Source: Vibrio rarus
GTDB taxonomy: Bacteria > Pseudomonadota > Gammaproteobacteria > Enterobacterales > Vibrionaceae
DNA: 64,000 bases
Direction of reading: 5' to 3'
Assembly (NCBI RefSeq): GCF_024347075.1
Contig: NZ_AP024900.1
Location: forward strand, 992,001 to 1,056,000
Below, piece after piece: positions 19,524-28,780 of this stretch (the first letter of the stretch is position 1; the number at the start of each line of letters is the position of its first letter). Made by a program: the position numbers and the translations under genes. Below the pieces are notes generated by a model. That model worked only from the letters and a program-made list of their open reading frames with translations. It was not told where the DNA came from and did no database searches.

Positions 19524-20276
19524 ATGGCCTTTACTGTCATTATTCCTGCTCGTTATCAGTCCACTCGACTGCCAGGTAAACCTTTAGCGGATATCTGTGG
19601 CAAACCTATGATTGAGCATGTGTATCAACAAGCCATTCAGGCCGGCGCTGAGCAAGTGATTGTTGCTACAGATGATCAACGGGTAGCGGATGTTGTTATT
19701 GGTTTTGGCGGTCAAGTGTGTATGACCTCCGAAAACCATGAGTCAGGAACTGAGCGTTTAGCGGAAGTGGTTGATAAAATGGGCATTGCTGATGATCATA
19801 TTGTGGTGAATGTACAAGGGGATGAACCGTTAATTCCGCCAACTGTGATTGCTCAAGTCGCTGATAATTTAGCCGCATCTACCGCACCTATGGCCACTTT
19901 AGGAGTGGCTATTGGCGATGCAGAAGAAGCCTTTAATCCCAATGCGGTTAAAGTGGTTGCAGATAAAAATGGCTATGCCCTCTATTTTAGCCGAGCAACA
20001 ATACCTTGGGATAGAGACCAGTTTGCTACGACGACGTCAACGTTAAATCAACCCTTGATGAGACACATAGGTATCTACGCGTATCGTGCGGGTTTTATTA
20101 ATCGATACATCAGTTGGGCGCCGTCTACGCTAGAGAAAATTGAAAGTCTTGAGCAACTACGTGTGCTTTGGTACGGTGAAAAAATTCACGTTGCTTTGGC
20201 AAAAGAAACCCCGCCACCTGGGGTGGATACTCAACAAGATTTAGATGCGGTGAGAGCGATATTGTTGAACCAGTAA
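19524..20276 (+). CDS. kdsB: 3-deoxy-manno-octulosonate cytidylyltransferase (CMP-Kdo synthetase)
   Basis: KdsB activates Kdo as CMP-Kdo for transfer to lipid A. The protein is 250 aa (E. coli 248). The nucleotidyltransferase start [19 protein letters not shown] (residues 3–21), the metal-binding [12 protein letters not shown] (about 97–108), the RHIGIYAYR segment and [13 protein letters not shown] are all present. GAGGGACG lies 9 bases before the ATG, inside the preceding small gene. It is the last gene of the comEC–msbA–lpxK–ycaR–kdsB run. Confidence 0.96.
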   Translation: MAFTVIIPARYQSTRLPGKPLADICGKPMIEHVYQQAIQAGAEQVIVATDDQRVADVVIGFGGQVCMTSENHESGTERLAEVVDKMGIADDHIVVNVQGDEPLIPPTVIAQVADNLAASTAPMATLGVAIGDAEEAFNPNAVKVVADKNGYALYFSRATIPWDRDQFATTTSTLNQPLMRHIGIYAYRAGFINRYISWAPSTLEKIESLEQLRVLWYGEKIHVALAKETPPPGVDTQQDLDAVRAILLNQ

Positions 20277-20300
20277 TCGCTGACTGTGTCAGTTAATGAA

Positions 20301-20334
20301 AGAGAAGCCCATAAAATAGGCTTCTCTTTTTTTT
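20301..20334 (+). terminator. Terminator after kdsB
   Basis: AGAGAAGCC pairs with GGCTTCTCT around a 9-base loop, and at least seven T follow. Confidence 0.92.
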
Positions 20335-20388
20335 AACGATCTAGTGTGCAGTGCGAACTTATTGTCACGGGTATCATGGCAATTGCAT

Positions 20389-21915
20389 TTAAATGCTTTT
20401 TCCAAAATCACTGCGTTTAGGGCAAGTGATGAGTACGTCTCTATGCCCAGACTCTTTTAACTCCTCAAGAATCACATCAAAGCCCCATAATCGATACAGA
20501 TGTTTTATGACGTCCTCATAACTTTTATCAAGAGGAATGCGTTGGTGCGGTATGTGTTGCAAGGTTAGGGAGCGATCCCCGCGCACATCAACATTCCACA
20601 CTTGTATATTGGGCTCAAGGTTACTTAAGTTGTATTGAGCGGCCAGTTTTTCTCGGATTGCCTTGTAACCCACTTCATCGTGTATGGCGTCGATTTCAAT
20701 ATGGCTTTTTCTGTCATCGTCATGGATAGCGAACAGTTTAAAATCGCGAATGAGTTTCGGGGACAAATATTGGCTAATAAAACTCTCATCTTTAAAGTTT
20801 TGCATGGCAAAATGCAGTGATTCTAACCAATCGCTTCCGGCAAGATCAGGAAACCACTGTCGGTCTTCATCGGTCGGGTGCTCGCAGATACGTCGGATAT
20901 CTTGAAACATAGCAAAGCCTAACGCATACGGGTTAATGCCACTAAAGTAAGGGCTGTTATAGGCCGGTTGCGCGATGACACTGGTGTGACTGTGTAGAAA
21001 CTCCAACATAAACTTATCAGACACTAACCCTTCATCATACAGGTGGTTAAGAATGGTGTAGTGCCAAAAAGTGGCCCATCCTTCATTCATTACTTGCGTC
21101 TGTTTTTGCGGGTAAAAGTACTGACTCACTTTGCGTACAATCCGCACGATTTCCCGTTGCCATGGCTCCAATAAGGGGGCGTGTTTTTCAATAAAATAGA
21201 GTAGATTCTCTTGAGGCTCTGATGGAAACCGCGTTTTCTCAGCGCAGTCACTGTCATGATGCTTAGGAACGGTGCGCCACAACTCATTGACCTGAGATTG
21301 CAGGTATTGCTCTCTTTGTTGCTGGCGAGCGGTCTCTTCGGCAATGGAGATTTTTTCCGGTCTTTTGTAACGGTCGACACCATAATTCATCAAGGCATGG
21401 CAAGAATCAAGGAGGTTTTCTACGTCATCAACACCGTATTTCTCCTCACAATCACTAATATAATTACGGGCAAAAATGAGGTAATCGATGATGGAACTGG
21501 CATCGGTCCAGGTTTTAAACAGGTAATTGCCTTTAAAAAACGAGTTATGGCCATAGCTGGCATGTGCCATCACCAGTGCCTGCATGGTGACTGTATTTTC
21601 TTCCATCAAATAGGCAATACATGGGTTGGAGTTAATGACAATCTCATAAGCAAGACCCATTTGACCGTGCTTATAGTTTTGTTCTGTTTGAATGAACTTT
21701 TTACCAAACGACCAGTGATGATAATTGATGGGCATACCAATACTGGAGTAGGCATCCATCATTTGCTCTGCGGTAATCACCTCAATTTGATTGGGGTAGG
21801 TGTCGAGTTTGTAGTGTTTGGCGACGCGCTTAATTTGCTGGTGGTACTCTTCCAGTAAGTTGAAGGTCCAATCAGGACCATCGGGTAATGCTTTAGATTT
21901 CACATCTGCTGACAT
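20389..21915 (-). CDS. ycgB: SpoVR family protein (YcgB)
   Basis: The protein of 508 aa matches the SpoVR/YcgB family in length (E. coli YcgB 510 aa) and in conserved blocks: PNQIEVITAEQMMDAYSS, MPINYHHWSFGKKF, LVMAHASYGHNSFFKGN and NEGWATFWHYTILNHLYD. The HExxH-like histidines and the acidic residues in these blocks are unchanged. Its biochemical function is not settled. It is the third gene of a yeaG-yeaH-ycgB operon on the reverse strand, 23 bases after yeaH. In enterobacteria this set is RpoS-dependent and nitrogen-stress responsive. Confidence 0.92.
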   Translation of the reverse strand: MSADVKSKALPDGPDWTFNLLEEYHQQIKRVAKHYKLDTYPNQIEVITAEQMMDAYSSIGMPINYHHWSFGKKFIQTEQNYKHGQMGLAYEIVINSNPCIAYLMEENTVTMQALVMAHASYGHNSFFKGNYLFKTWTDASSIIDYLIFARNYISDCEEKYGVDDVENLLDSCHALMNYGVDRYKRPEKISIAEETARQQQREQYLQSQVNELWRTVPKHHDSDCAEKTRFPSEPQENLLYFIEKHAPLLEPWQREIVRIVRKVSQYFYPQKQTQVMNEGWATFWHYTILNHLYDEGLVSDKFMLEFLHSHTSVIAQPAYNSPYFSGINPYALGFAMFQDIRRICEHPTDEDRQWFPDLAGSDWLESLHFAMQNFKDESFISQYLSPKLIRDFKLFAIHDDDRKSHIEIDAIHDEVGYKAIREKLAAQYNLSNLEPNIQVWNVDVRGDRSLTLQHIPHQRIPLDKSYEDVIKHLYRLWGFDVILEELKESGHRDVLITCPKRSDFGKSI

Positions 21916-21938
21916 AGTGTGTCCTTACTTATTTTCCC

Positions 21939-23207
21939 TTAACCGCTTTCCTTTTGGAACAATTCCCGAAATACAGGGAAAATATCTTCCACGGAGCGAA
22001 TGTTTTTCATGGCAAAATTGTCACAGCCAGACCCCAGTTTTTCATATTCATGCCACAAAGTTTGATGACTGCGACGGGTGATTTCTATATACGAATAGTA
22101 CTGACAGCAAGGCAGTAGGTTCTCTGTGAGTAGTTTTTTACATCGAGGAGAATCATCAGCCCAATTGTCGCCATCGGATGCTTGCGCGGCATAGATATTC
22201 CATTGGTTGGTGGGATAGCGCTGTTTGACAATGTCATGCATCAGTTTTAATGCACTAGAGACAATAGTGCCGCCAGTTTCTTGGGAATAGAAAAACTCAT
22301 GCTCATCCACTTCTTTTGCTTGGGTATGGTGACGGATGAAGACCACATCCACGTTTTCATAGGTACGGTTGAGAAATAGGTACAGTAAAACGTAGAAGCG
22401 CTTAGCGATATCTTTAGTGGTTTGATCCATTGATCCGGACACATCCATCAAGCAAAACATCACGGCTTGGCTAGATGGAATAGGTCGTTTTTCATAGTTC
22501 TTGTAGCGCAAATCAAAGGTGTCAATGAATGGCACACGGCGGATTTTCCCTTGTAACTCTTCAATTTGCTCTTTGATGCTACGTTGTAGTAAAGGTTGCG
22601 CAGGTTCGCTATTTCTTAATGAGGTGAGCTCTTGCTCTAGAGATTTGAGTTGGCGTTTTTTTCCTGAAGAGAGAGCAATACGTCTTGCTAGAGATTGTTG
22701 CAGTGAGCGAACTACGGAAATATTGGAAGGGATACCTGCGGTTTGATACCCCGCACGGTGGGTTTTCCATTCGGTAATACGGTTTACTTGTTTCTTATCT
22801 AAGTTAGGTAGAGCGAGATCCTCAAATAAGATATCAAGATATTCATCTTTCGAGATTTGAAAGATAAACTCATCTTGCCCCTCACCATCAGGACTGGCTT
22901 CACCATCGCCGCTACCACCGCCACTGCCACTTGGCGGGCGCTCAATTTTATCCCCTTTAATAAACTGGTCGTTACCTGGATGCACTCTTTCTCGCACCCC
23001 ACCTTGACCTTGATGAAAAGAGGGTTCATTAATATCGCTTTTCGGCAGCGTAATGTCTTCTCCTGACTGAGTATCGGTAATGGAACGACGATTCACGGCA
23101 TCAGAGACCGCTTCCTTGATCTTTTGTTTATGACGGCGAATAAAGCGTTGTCTGTTGACAGTACTTTTATTTTTTCCATTTAGCCTGCGGTCAATAAATT
23201 GAGCCAT
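21939..23207 (-). CDS. yeaH: YeaH/YhbH family protein (VWA-like)
   Basis: A 422-aa soluble protein of UPF0229. It starts [22 protein letters not shown] at ATG 23207 behind GAGGTGG; a start four codons upstream has no ribosome site. A low-complexity glycine/serine-rich linker ([20 protein letters not shown], about residues 92–112) divides the basic N-terminal part from a C-terminal von Willebrand A-like domain with the MIDAS-type motif [20 protein letters not shown]. The partner kinase YeaG is encoded immediately upstream. The two act together in sustained stress responses in E. coli; the molecular job of YeaH is unknown. Confidence 0.92.
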   Translation of the reverse strand: MAQFIDRRLNGKNKSTVNRQRFIRRHKQKIKEAVSDAVNRRSITDTQSGEDITLPKSDINEPSFHQGQGGVRERVHPGNDQFIKGDKIERPPSGSGGGSGDGEASPDGEGQDEFIFQISKDEYLDILFEDLALPNLDKKQVNRITEWKTHRAGYQTAGIPSNISVVRSLQQSLARRIALSSGKKRQLKSLEQELTSLRNSEPAQPLLQRSIKEQIEELQGKIRRVPFIDTFDLRYKNYEKRPIPSSQAVMFCLMDVSGSMDQTTKDIAKRFYVLLYLFLNRTYENVDVVFIRHHTQAKEVDEHEFFYSQETGGTIVSSALKLMHDIVKQRYPTNQWNIYAAQASDGDNWADDSPRCKKLLTENLLPCCQYYSYIEITRRSHQTLWHEYEKLGSGCDNFAMKNIRSVEDIFPVFRELFQKESG

Positions 23208-23336
23208 TTGCCACCTCAATTACTGCTAGTGATGCTGTTACTCACTAGTGTGTTCTATGTCTTACCATGCCCGTAAATATACGGTTATTTACCGGGTATG
23301 CTATTGCCTCTCACATCCATGATGCATTGCAAGTAA

Positions 23337-25271
23337 TCACGAAGATTTGCGTACTCGTAGATACCATTCAGACAGTAAGCGAACTTGTTTTTCTGTGTAG
23401 CCTTTTTCCATCATTCTGGCGACAAAATCATCATGTTTCTTTTGATCTTCGGTAGAGGTCTTGGCATTAAAGGAGATAACAGGCAGCAACTCTTCAGTAT
23501 TGGAGAACATTTTTTTCTCAATAACCGTTCGTAGTTTCTCATAACTGGTCCATAACGGGTTGCTACCACCGTTATTGGCCCGAGCACGTAGTACAAAATT
23601 AACGATTTCGTTACGGAAATCTTTCGGGTTACTAATGCCTGCTGTTTTTTCTATTTTCTCTAACTCGCCATTGAGGGAAGCACGATCAAACAGCTGGCCG
23701 GTTTCTGGATCGCGATACTCTTGATCTTGAATCCAAAAATCGGCGTAGGTGACGTAGCGGTCAAAGATATTTTGACCGTATTCAGAGTAAGACTCTAAAT
23801 AGGCGGTTTGCACTTCTTTACCAATAAATTCAACGTAGCGAAGAACTAGGAAGCCTTTTAAAAACTCCAAATAGCGTTCTGCTTGTTCTTGTGGGAACTG
23901 CTCTCGTTCTACCTGTTGCTCGATAACGTAAAATAAGTGTACTGGGTTTGCTGCTACTTCCGTTTGGTCAAAGTTAAATACGCGAGAGAGGATTTTAAAG
24001 GCAAATCGAGTAGAAAGCCCTGACATGCCCTCATCCATACCTGCGAAATCTTTGTACTCTTGATGGCTTTTGGCTTTAGGGTCCGTGTCTTTTAAGGTTT
24101 CCCCATCATAAACGCGCATCTTACTAAATACGGAGGAGTTTTCTGGATCTTTCAGCCGAGATAAAATACTAAACTGAGCCAGCATATCTAGGGTGCTAGG
24201 GGCACAAGGTGCGTTATTTAACTCACTATTTTCTAATAATTTTTCGTAAATTTTAACCTCTTCAGAAACGCGTAAACAATAGGGGACTTTCACTATATAG
24301 ACACGATCTAGAAAGGCTTCATTATTCTTATTATTGCGAAACGTCTGCCATTCCGATTCATTGGAGTGCGCTAAGATGGTGCCGTCAAAGGGCAGGGCAG
24401 AGAGCCCTTCCGTACCATTAAAGTTCCCCTCTTGGGTTGCGGTTAATAATGGATGCAAAACCTTGATAGGGGCTTTGAACATTTCGACAAATTCCATCAA
24501 GCCTTGGTTCGCCTTACATAAGGCACCAGAGTAACTGTAAGCATCGGGATCATCTTGGGAGTAATGTTCCAGTTTTCGAATATCGACCTTACCCACTAAC
24601 GATGAAATATCTTGATTGTTTTCATCACCAGGTTCCGTTTTGGCCACCCCAACTTGATCTAGAATCGAAGGGCGCAGTTTGGTGACAGTAAACTTGGAAA
24701 TGTCGCCACCAAATTCATGTAAACGTTTGGCCGCCCATGGGGACATGATGGAGCGTAAATAGCGTTTATCAATACCATATTCACTGCGTAAAATTTCTGC
24801 ATCTTCAGCGGGATCAAACAGACAAAACGGGTGGTCATTGACTGGACTGCGCTCACCATTGGCCGATAACACATAAATAGGAGCTTGTTGCATTAACGCT
24901 TTAAGTTTTTCTGCAATAGAGGATTTACCGCCACCAACAGGGCCTAATAGATATAAGATTTGCTTCTTCTCTTCTAGTCCTTGTGCTGCGTGTTTTAAGT
25001 AAGAAACAATTTGTTCAATGGCATCTTCCATACCGTAAAAATCTTTAAAGGTGTCGTACCGAGCAATCACGCGATTAGAAAAAATACGACTTAAGCGTGG
25101 GTCCTGAGCGGTATCGATGAGTTGTGGCTCCCCAATGGCGTGCAAAAGTCGTTCCGCCGAATTGGCATAGGCCATTTTGTTTTCGCCACATAAAGATAAA
25201 AACTCTTGAATAGAGAGTTGTTCTTCTTTTGCCGCTTCATATCTGTGCTGAAAATGTTCAAAAATACTCAT
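23337..25271 (-). CDS. yeaG: PrkA-type serine protein kinase YeaG
   Basis: The protein of 644 aa equals E. coli YeaG. The N-terminal AAA-like PrkA domain (about 15–380) carries a P-loop LLGPVGGGKSSIAEKL near residue 108, and the C-terminal PrkA kinase domain follows (about 390–640). Family hallmarks such as FDGTILAHSNESEW and SLVGKVDIRKLEHYSQDDPDAYSY are intact. AAAGGGGA lies 8 bases before the ATG. It is the first gene of the operon with yeaH and ycgB, preceded by an AT-rich 190-base promoter region shared with the divergent ompV-like gene. Confidence 0.95.
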   Translation of the reverse strand: MSIFEHFQHRYEAAKEEQLSIQEFLSLCGENKMAYANSAERLLHAIGEPQLIDTAQDPRLSRIFSNRVIARYDTFKDFYGMEDAIEQIVSYLKHAAQGLEEKKQILYLLGPVGGGKSSIAEKLKALMQQAPIYVLSANGERSPVNDHPFCLFDPAEDAEILRSEYGIDKRYLRSIMSPWAAKRLHEFGGDISKFTVTKLRPSILDQVGVAKTEPGDENNQDISSLVGKVDIRKLEHYSQDDPDAYSYSGALCKANQGLMEFVEMFKAPIKVLHPLLTATQEGNFNGTEGLSALPFDGTILAHSNESEWQTFRNNKNNEAFLDRVYIVKVPYCLRVSEEVKIYEKLLENSELNNAPCAPSTLDMLAQFSILSRLKDPENSSVFSKMRVYDGETLKDTDPKAKSHQEYKDFAGMDEGMSGLSTRFAFKILSRVFNFDQTEVAANPVHLFYVIEQQVEREQFPQEQAERYLEFLKGFLVLRYVEFIGKEVQTAYLESYSEYGQNIFDRYVTYADFWIQDQEYRDPETGQLFDRASLNGELEKIEKTAGISNPKDFRNEIVNFVLRARANNGGSNPLWTSYEKLRTVIEKKMFSNTEELLPVISFNAKTSTEDQKKHDDFVARMMEKGYTEKQVRLLSEWYLRVRKSS

Positions 25272-25476
25272 AACAAAAATCCCCTTTAAAATGCTATAAG
25301 AACCAAGCCAATGACTACGCTTATCCCAACATTAAGACTAGTCATGAAAATTTAGATTTGCTTGAAATATAAAAACATTTTCATAAAGATGGGCTAAACG
25401 AAACAGTGAAATGAGTGTAAGATAAGAAAATAACTGATTAACAACTCTATAACAATCAATGCAAAAGGATGTGCTT

Positions 25477-26217
25477 GTGTATCGAATGAGTGGATTGGTC
25501 ATGATGATGTTGTTTTCGACTCCAGTGTGGGCAACGTGGTCATTAGGGGTAGGAGCGTCCTATTCACCGGCAGTATATAAAGATACACCGTCAAACAAGG
25601 TGGTTATCCCCATCATTGGCTATGAAGGGGAACATGTCTATTTACGTGGCTTTACGGCAGGGTATCGCGTATGGGAGCGACGTTCAGCGCATAATGTGGT
25701 GTTCCGGTTGGCCTATGATCCACGAACACTGCAACCCTCCGATTCTGATGATCCTATTATTCGCCAAGTAGATAAACGGCGCAGTACAGGATTGGCAGGG
25801 GTGAGTTATCAATATAACAATCGCTCAATTGGACAGATAGAAGTGACCTTTGCCGGAGACATTTTAGGCGTGCATAACGGAATATATGCAGAGAGTGTGT
25901 ACCGCATTCCTTTTCGCGGGCCGAGGTGGATGTTAACGCCGTCGTTAGGCTACTCTTGGAACTCAGCGAAATTAAATAATCATTTGTATGGCGTTTCTCA
26001 ACACGAAGCAGACCGTATCAATGGTGTAAATGCTTTTTCTCCTAATGGAGACGGACAGTTCTTTTTGGGGTTACGAGGTTTAGTGAAAGTGACACAACAT
26101 GTGGTGGCGACTGCAGGTGTGCGTTACACTAATTTACAAGGGGATTTGGAGCAGAGTCCTTTACTTGATGATACTGATTCAGTGAGTATGAATATAGGCC
26201 TAGTGTATTCTTTCTAG
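25477..26217 (+). CDS. MipA/OmpV family outer-membrane protein
   Basis: A predicted outer-membrane protein of about 246 aa. The signal peptide (MYRMSGLVMMMLFSTPVWA) is followed by WSLGVGASYSPAVYKDTPSNK, the standard MipA/OmpV beginning, and the chain ends with a beta-strand closing on Phe (IGLVYSF) as expected for BAM-assembled barrels. I prefer GTG 25477 because AAGGA sits 8 bases upstream; the ATG at 25459 has no ribosome site. Members act as scaffold or porin-like proteins; the substrate here is unknown. The gene stands alone, divergent from yeaG. Confidence 0.85.
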   Translation: MYRMSGLVMMMLFSTPVWATWSLGVGASYSPAVYKDTPSNKVVIPIIGYEGEHVYLRGFTAGYRVWERRSAHNVVFRLAYDPRTLQPSDSDDPIIRQVDKRRSTGLAGVSYQYNNRSIGQIEVTFAGDILGVHNGIYAESVYRIPFRGPRWMLTPSLGYSWNSAKLNNHLYGVSQHEADRINGVNAFSPNGDGQFFLGLRGLVKVTQHVVATAGVRYTNLQGDLEQSPLLDDTDSVSMNIGLVYSF

Positions 26218-26235
26218 GCCTGAATATTACCGGTA

Positions 26236-26736
26236 TTATGCGTTAAAAATCTGTGAGATTTCAGTGGCACATAAATGGTATTGACGTGGACAATTACGCC
26301 AAGTTGCCAGCATGCGGCGATATTTATCTAGCATTGGCATTTGTGCATTAAAGTGATGGTCGCCCTTATCAAACTGCGGGTACAAACCTTCTGAGTCCGT
26401 TAAAAAGCGCACATAATTTACAATGTTGGCTTCACTAGCAATATCAAAGCCTAAGAAAGATAAACGACGCTTATCAACATTTCCTTGCTCGCTAACATTA
26501 AGAATATTGAACGATTCTTGCATGGCGTGGTACATCTCCATAATGTCGATCACTTCACGACAACCGTCTTCAGAAATAGCACCAAAATCTTTGTCCAGTT
26601 CACGCATCTGTAAGCCGTAACCACGTTCAACAATCACTTGTAGGCGCTCGTACTTATCTTGGTTTTCTGGAGATAATTTTGACATTAAGTAATATTGGTT
26701 CGAAAGGATCAAACGCTGTGCGTTGGTCATTTCCAT
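26236..26736 (-). CDS. yfbU: YfbU family protein
   Basis: A cytoplasmic protein of 166 aa that is close to E. coli YfbU throughout ([63 protein letters not shown]). The family (UPF0304) is all-helical. Overexpression of YfbU in E. coli has been associated with cell death, but the function is open. It lies 68 bases downstream of pflA on the same strand, so it may be co-transcribed with the anaerobic genes. Confidence 0.92.
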   Translation of the reverse strand: MEMTNAQRLILSNQYYLMSKLSPENQDKYERLQVIVERGYGLQMRELDKDFGAISEDGCREVIDIMEMYHAMQESFNILNVSEQGNVDKRRLSFLGFDIASEANIVNYVRFLTDSEGLYPQFDKGDHHFNAQMPMLDKYRRMLATWRNCPRQYHLCATEISQIFNA

Positions 26737-26804
26737 AAATTCATTTCCTTTAGTTTTTTGTCCTAACTTCTCTATTTATAAGCGTATAAACAGAAATAGG
26801 GAGA

Positions 26805-27539
26805 TTAATATTTAACGTTGTCAGTGTACTGGCTGAGAATGCTGACAATATTATCCATAGTTTCTTTGCTTGGTGGCTTAGTGCCTTCTAATGGGTAGTC
26901 AAAACCTAACGCTTCCCACTTATGCGCACCAAGTTGGTGGTAAGGCAATAGCTCTACCTTTTCGATGTTATCCATATCTTTAATGAAATCACCGAGCATA
27001 TGGGCCGCCTCTTCATCGTCGGTATAGCCCGGTACGATGACATAGCGAATCCAAGTTTTTTTACCAATCTTATGCAGGTAACGAGCAAAATCTAAGGTAC
27101 GCTTGTTGGATACACCAATGAAATCTTGATGAATTTCATCTTTCATATGTTTGAGATCAAGCATAACTAAGTCACTGACTTCTAAGACTTCGTCAATGAC
27201 CTCTGTGTGTTTACGAATGTAGCCATTGGTATCGAGACAGGTATGGATACCTTCTTCGTGAGCGCGTCGGAAGAGATCACGAACAAATTCAGGTTGCATC
27301 ATAGATTCGCCACCAGAACATGTAATACCGCCACCAGAGGCATTCATAAAGTGACGATAAGACTTAGCTTCTTCAATCAACTCCTCAACAGAGACCTCTT
27401 TACCACCGTGCGTATCCCATGTATCTCGGTTATGACAATACATACAGCGCATTAAGCAACCTTGTAGGAATACGATAAAACGAATACCGGGGCCATCGAC
27501 GGTTCCACAGGACTCAAATGAGTGAATTTTACCTTTCAT
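26805..27539 (-). CDS. pflA: Pyruvate formate-lyase activating enzyme
   Basis: A radical-SAM enzyme of 244 aa that installs the glycyl radical on PflB. The [4Fe-4S] cluster motif is Cys28-x3-Cys32-x2-Cys35 in [11 protein letters not shown], preceded by the family signature [16 protein letters not shown] use ATG 27539 with GAGAGC upstream; a TTG four codons earlier is less likely. In most relatives pflA directly follows pflB, but here an LpxR-like gene separates them. Confidence 0.95.
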   Translation of the reverse strand: MKGKIHSFESCGTVDGPGIRFIVFLQGCLMRCMYCHNRDTWDTHGGKEVSVEELIEEAKSYRHFMNASGGGITCSGGESMMQPEFVRDLFRRAHEEGIHTCLDTNGYIRKHTEVIDEVLEVSDLVMLDLKHMKDEIHQDFIGVSNKRTLDFARYLHKIGKKTWIRYVIVPGYTDDEEAAHMLGDFIKDMDNIEKVELLPYHQLGAHKWEALGFDYPLEGTKPPSKETMDNIVSILSQYTDNVKY

Positions 27540-27647
27540 AGATGCTCTCAATTATAACGTTTTAATACTTAAATTAAGTGTATTACAAACAAAGGGCATT
27601 ACCTAGACCTGAGTGGCGATAAAGGGTGGGAATATAGGCGGTTAAAC

Positions 27648-28655
27648 TCAAAATAGCCAGAATAGGGCTAAAGAACCGTTAGTGTGTACGGTATTTTGAT
27701 CTTCTTGGTAGTCACGAGTTTTGCTTGAGATAGACAAACTGGCTCCCCAACCGCGATAAACCCCGGTTACCCCAACGGAAGCGGTACCTTGAAAGTGCTG
27801 TACTTGGTTTGCCGTAATACCTTGATCGGGGCGCTCTCCATCAATGGTAATATCATTAAATCTAACCCGCCCTTCAACGCCGGCAAACAGATACCAGGCC
27901 GTTGTTGTTTGCATAATTAAACTGGGGTCTATAGTGGACTCATTGCTGATTTTTGCGCTGGCAAAGCTTTGTTGTAATTGGCTGCCCCAACGCCACATTA
28001 CCCCAGTGGCGACTTCACTTCGATAGTTACCGAGCATGACTCGACTCGGGGTCGTGAACTCATGGGTAGTGTTACCACTGACTGGGCTTTGCCACCATTT
28101 CTGGGTTCGGTTATAGGCAAGGTTGAAAATAAACTGGTTATCAATTTGATTGTGCCAACCTTGGGGATCTTCTGATTTGATGATGCTATGTACATACTTT
28201 TGAGTTTCTTCTGCGTAGGCGTTGGGACCGACAGTTCCGAGCATTAAATTATAAGTATTGACTGCAGAAGGAGAGATAGAGTAAAGGGTTGATGAGACAT
28301 AGAGCAAACCGGCATATGGTCGCTCGTTGGCAATCGGATCAGGGTTTTCTATATCCTCTGGGGTCCACATTTTCTGGCCCAGCTCGATGCTGTATTTGTG
28401 CCGTATTGTGCCTGAAGCATCCGCTGAAAAATACGAGCCAGGGAGAGAGTCAAAAAAGTCATTATTGGAAATGGAGAGTTCACTGGAATAAACGAAGAAC
28501 AGGCCGTTGGTATAGTCCTTATCCGTGGTGACTATGCTGTCATTATCAATACCAAAAAAGAACGAACGGCTCGTCTCTGCATATGACATAACGGGAGTCG
28601 ATGCGACAAATATACTGGCAATAAATTGAGATTTTTTGCTTAGGGAAAGGGGCAT
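27648..28655 (-). CDS. LpxR-type lipid A 3'-O-deacylase family protein
   Basis: The protein of 335 aa has a signal peptide ending near MSYAETS and then the LpxR/DUF2219 pattern: FFFGIDNDSIVTTDKDYTNG, ANERPYAGLLYVSST, a central TVGPNAYAEETQKYVHSII…PQGWHNQI block that contains the expected catalytic histidine region, and a terminal beta-strand ending in Phe. LpxR is a calcium-dependent outer-membrane barrel that removes the 3'-acyloxyacyl chain of lipid A. The gene sits between pflB and pflA on the same strand, after the pflB terminator. Activity is inferred from the family. Confidence 0.85.
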   Translation of the reverse strand: MPLSLSKKSQFIASIFVASTPVMSYAETSRSFFFGIDNDSIVTTDKDYTNGLFFVYSSELSISNNDFFDSLPGSYFSADASGTIRHKYSIELGQKMWTPEDIENPDPIANERPYAGLLYVSSTLYSISPSAVNTYNLMLGTVGPNAYAEETQKYVHSIIKSEDPQGWHNQIDNQFIFNLAYNRTQKWWQSPVSGNTTHEFTTPSRVMLGNYRSEVATGVMWRWGSQLQQSFASAKISNESTIDPSLIMQTTTAWYLFAGVEGRVRFNDITIDGERPDQGITANQVQHFQGTASVGVTGVYRGWGASLSISSKTRDYQEDQNTVHTNGSLALFWLF

Positions 28656-28721
28656 ACTACTCCGAGTTTCAATATCAACATCCTGTCATATGAAACTAGA
28701 GCTTATTATAGATTTAGATAA

Positions 28722-28748
28722 TAAAAAACCCCGCTAGAGCGGGGTTTT
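28722..28748 (-). terminator. Terminator after pflB
   Basis: AAAACCCCGC pairs with GCGGGGTTTT around a TAGA loop. Read on the reverse strand it ends in six T, about 30 bases after the pflB stop. Confidence 0.92.
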
Positions 28749-28780
28749 GATACAAGTCGTAACTAAGTTAAAGTTTTAAC

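Noticed and set aside
21256..21858. 200-aa open frame on the + strand
   Set aside because: It lies wholly antisense to ycgB, has no ribosome site and no family look; ycgB is a clear SpoVR protein.
26196..26221. AGGCCTAG…CTAGGCCT inverted repeat at the end of the ompV-like gene
   Set aside because: It overlaps the stop codon and has no T run, so I did not call a terminator.
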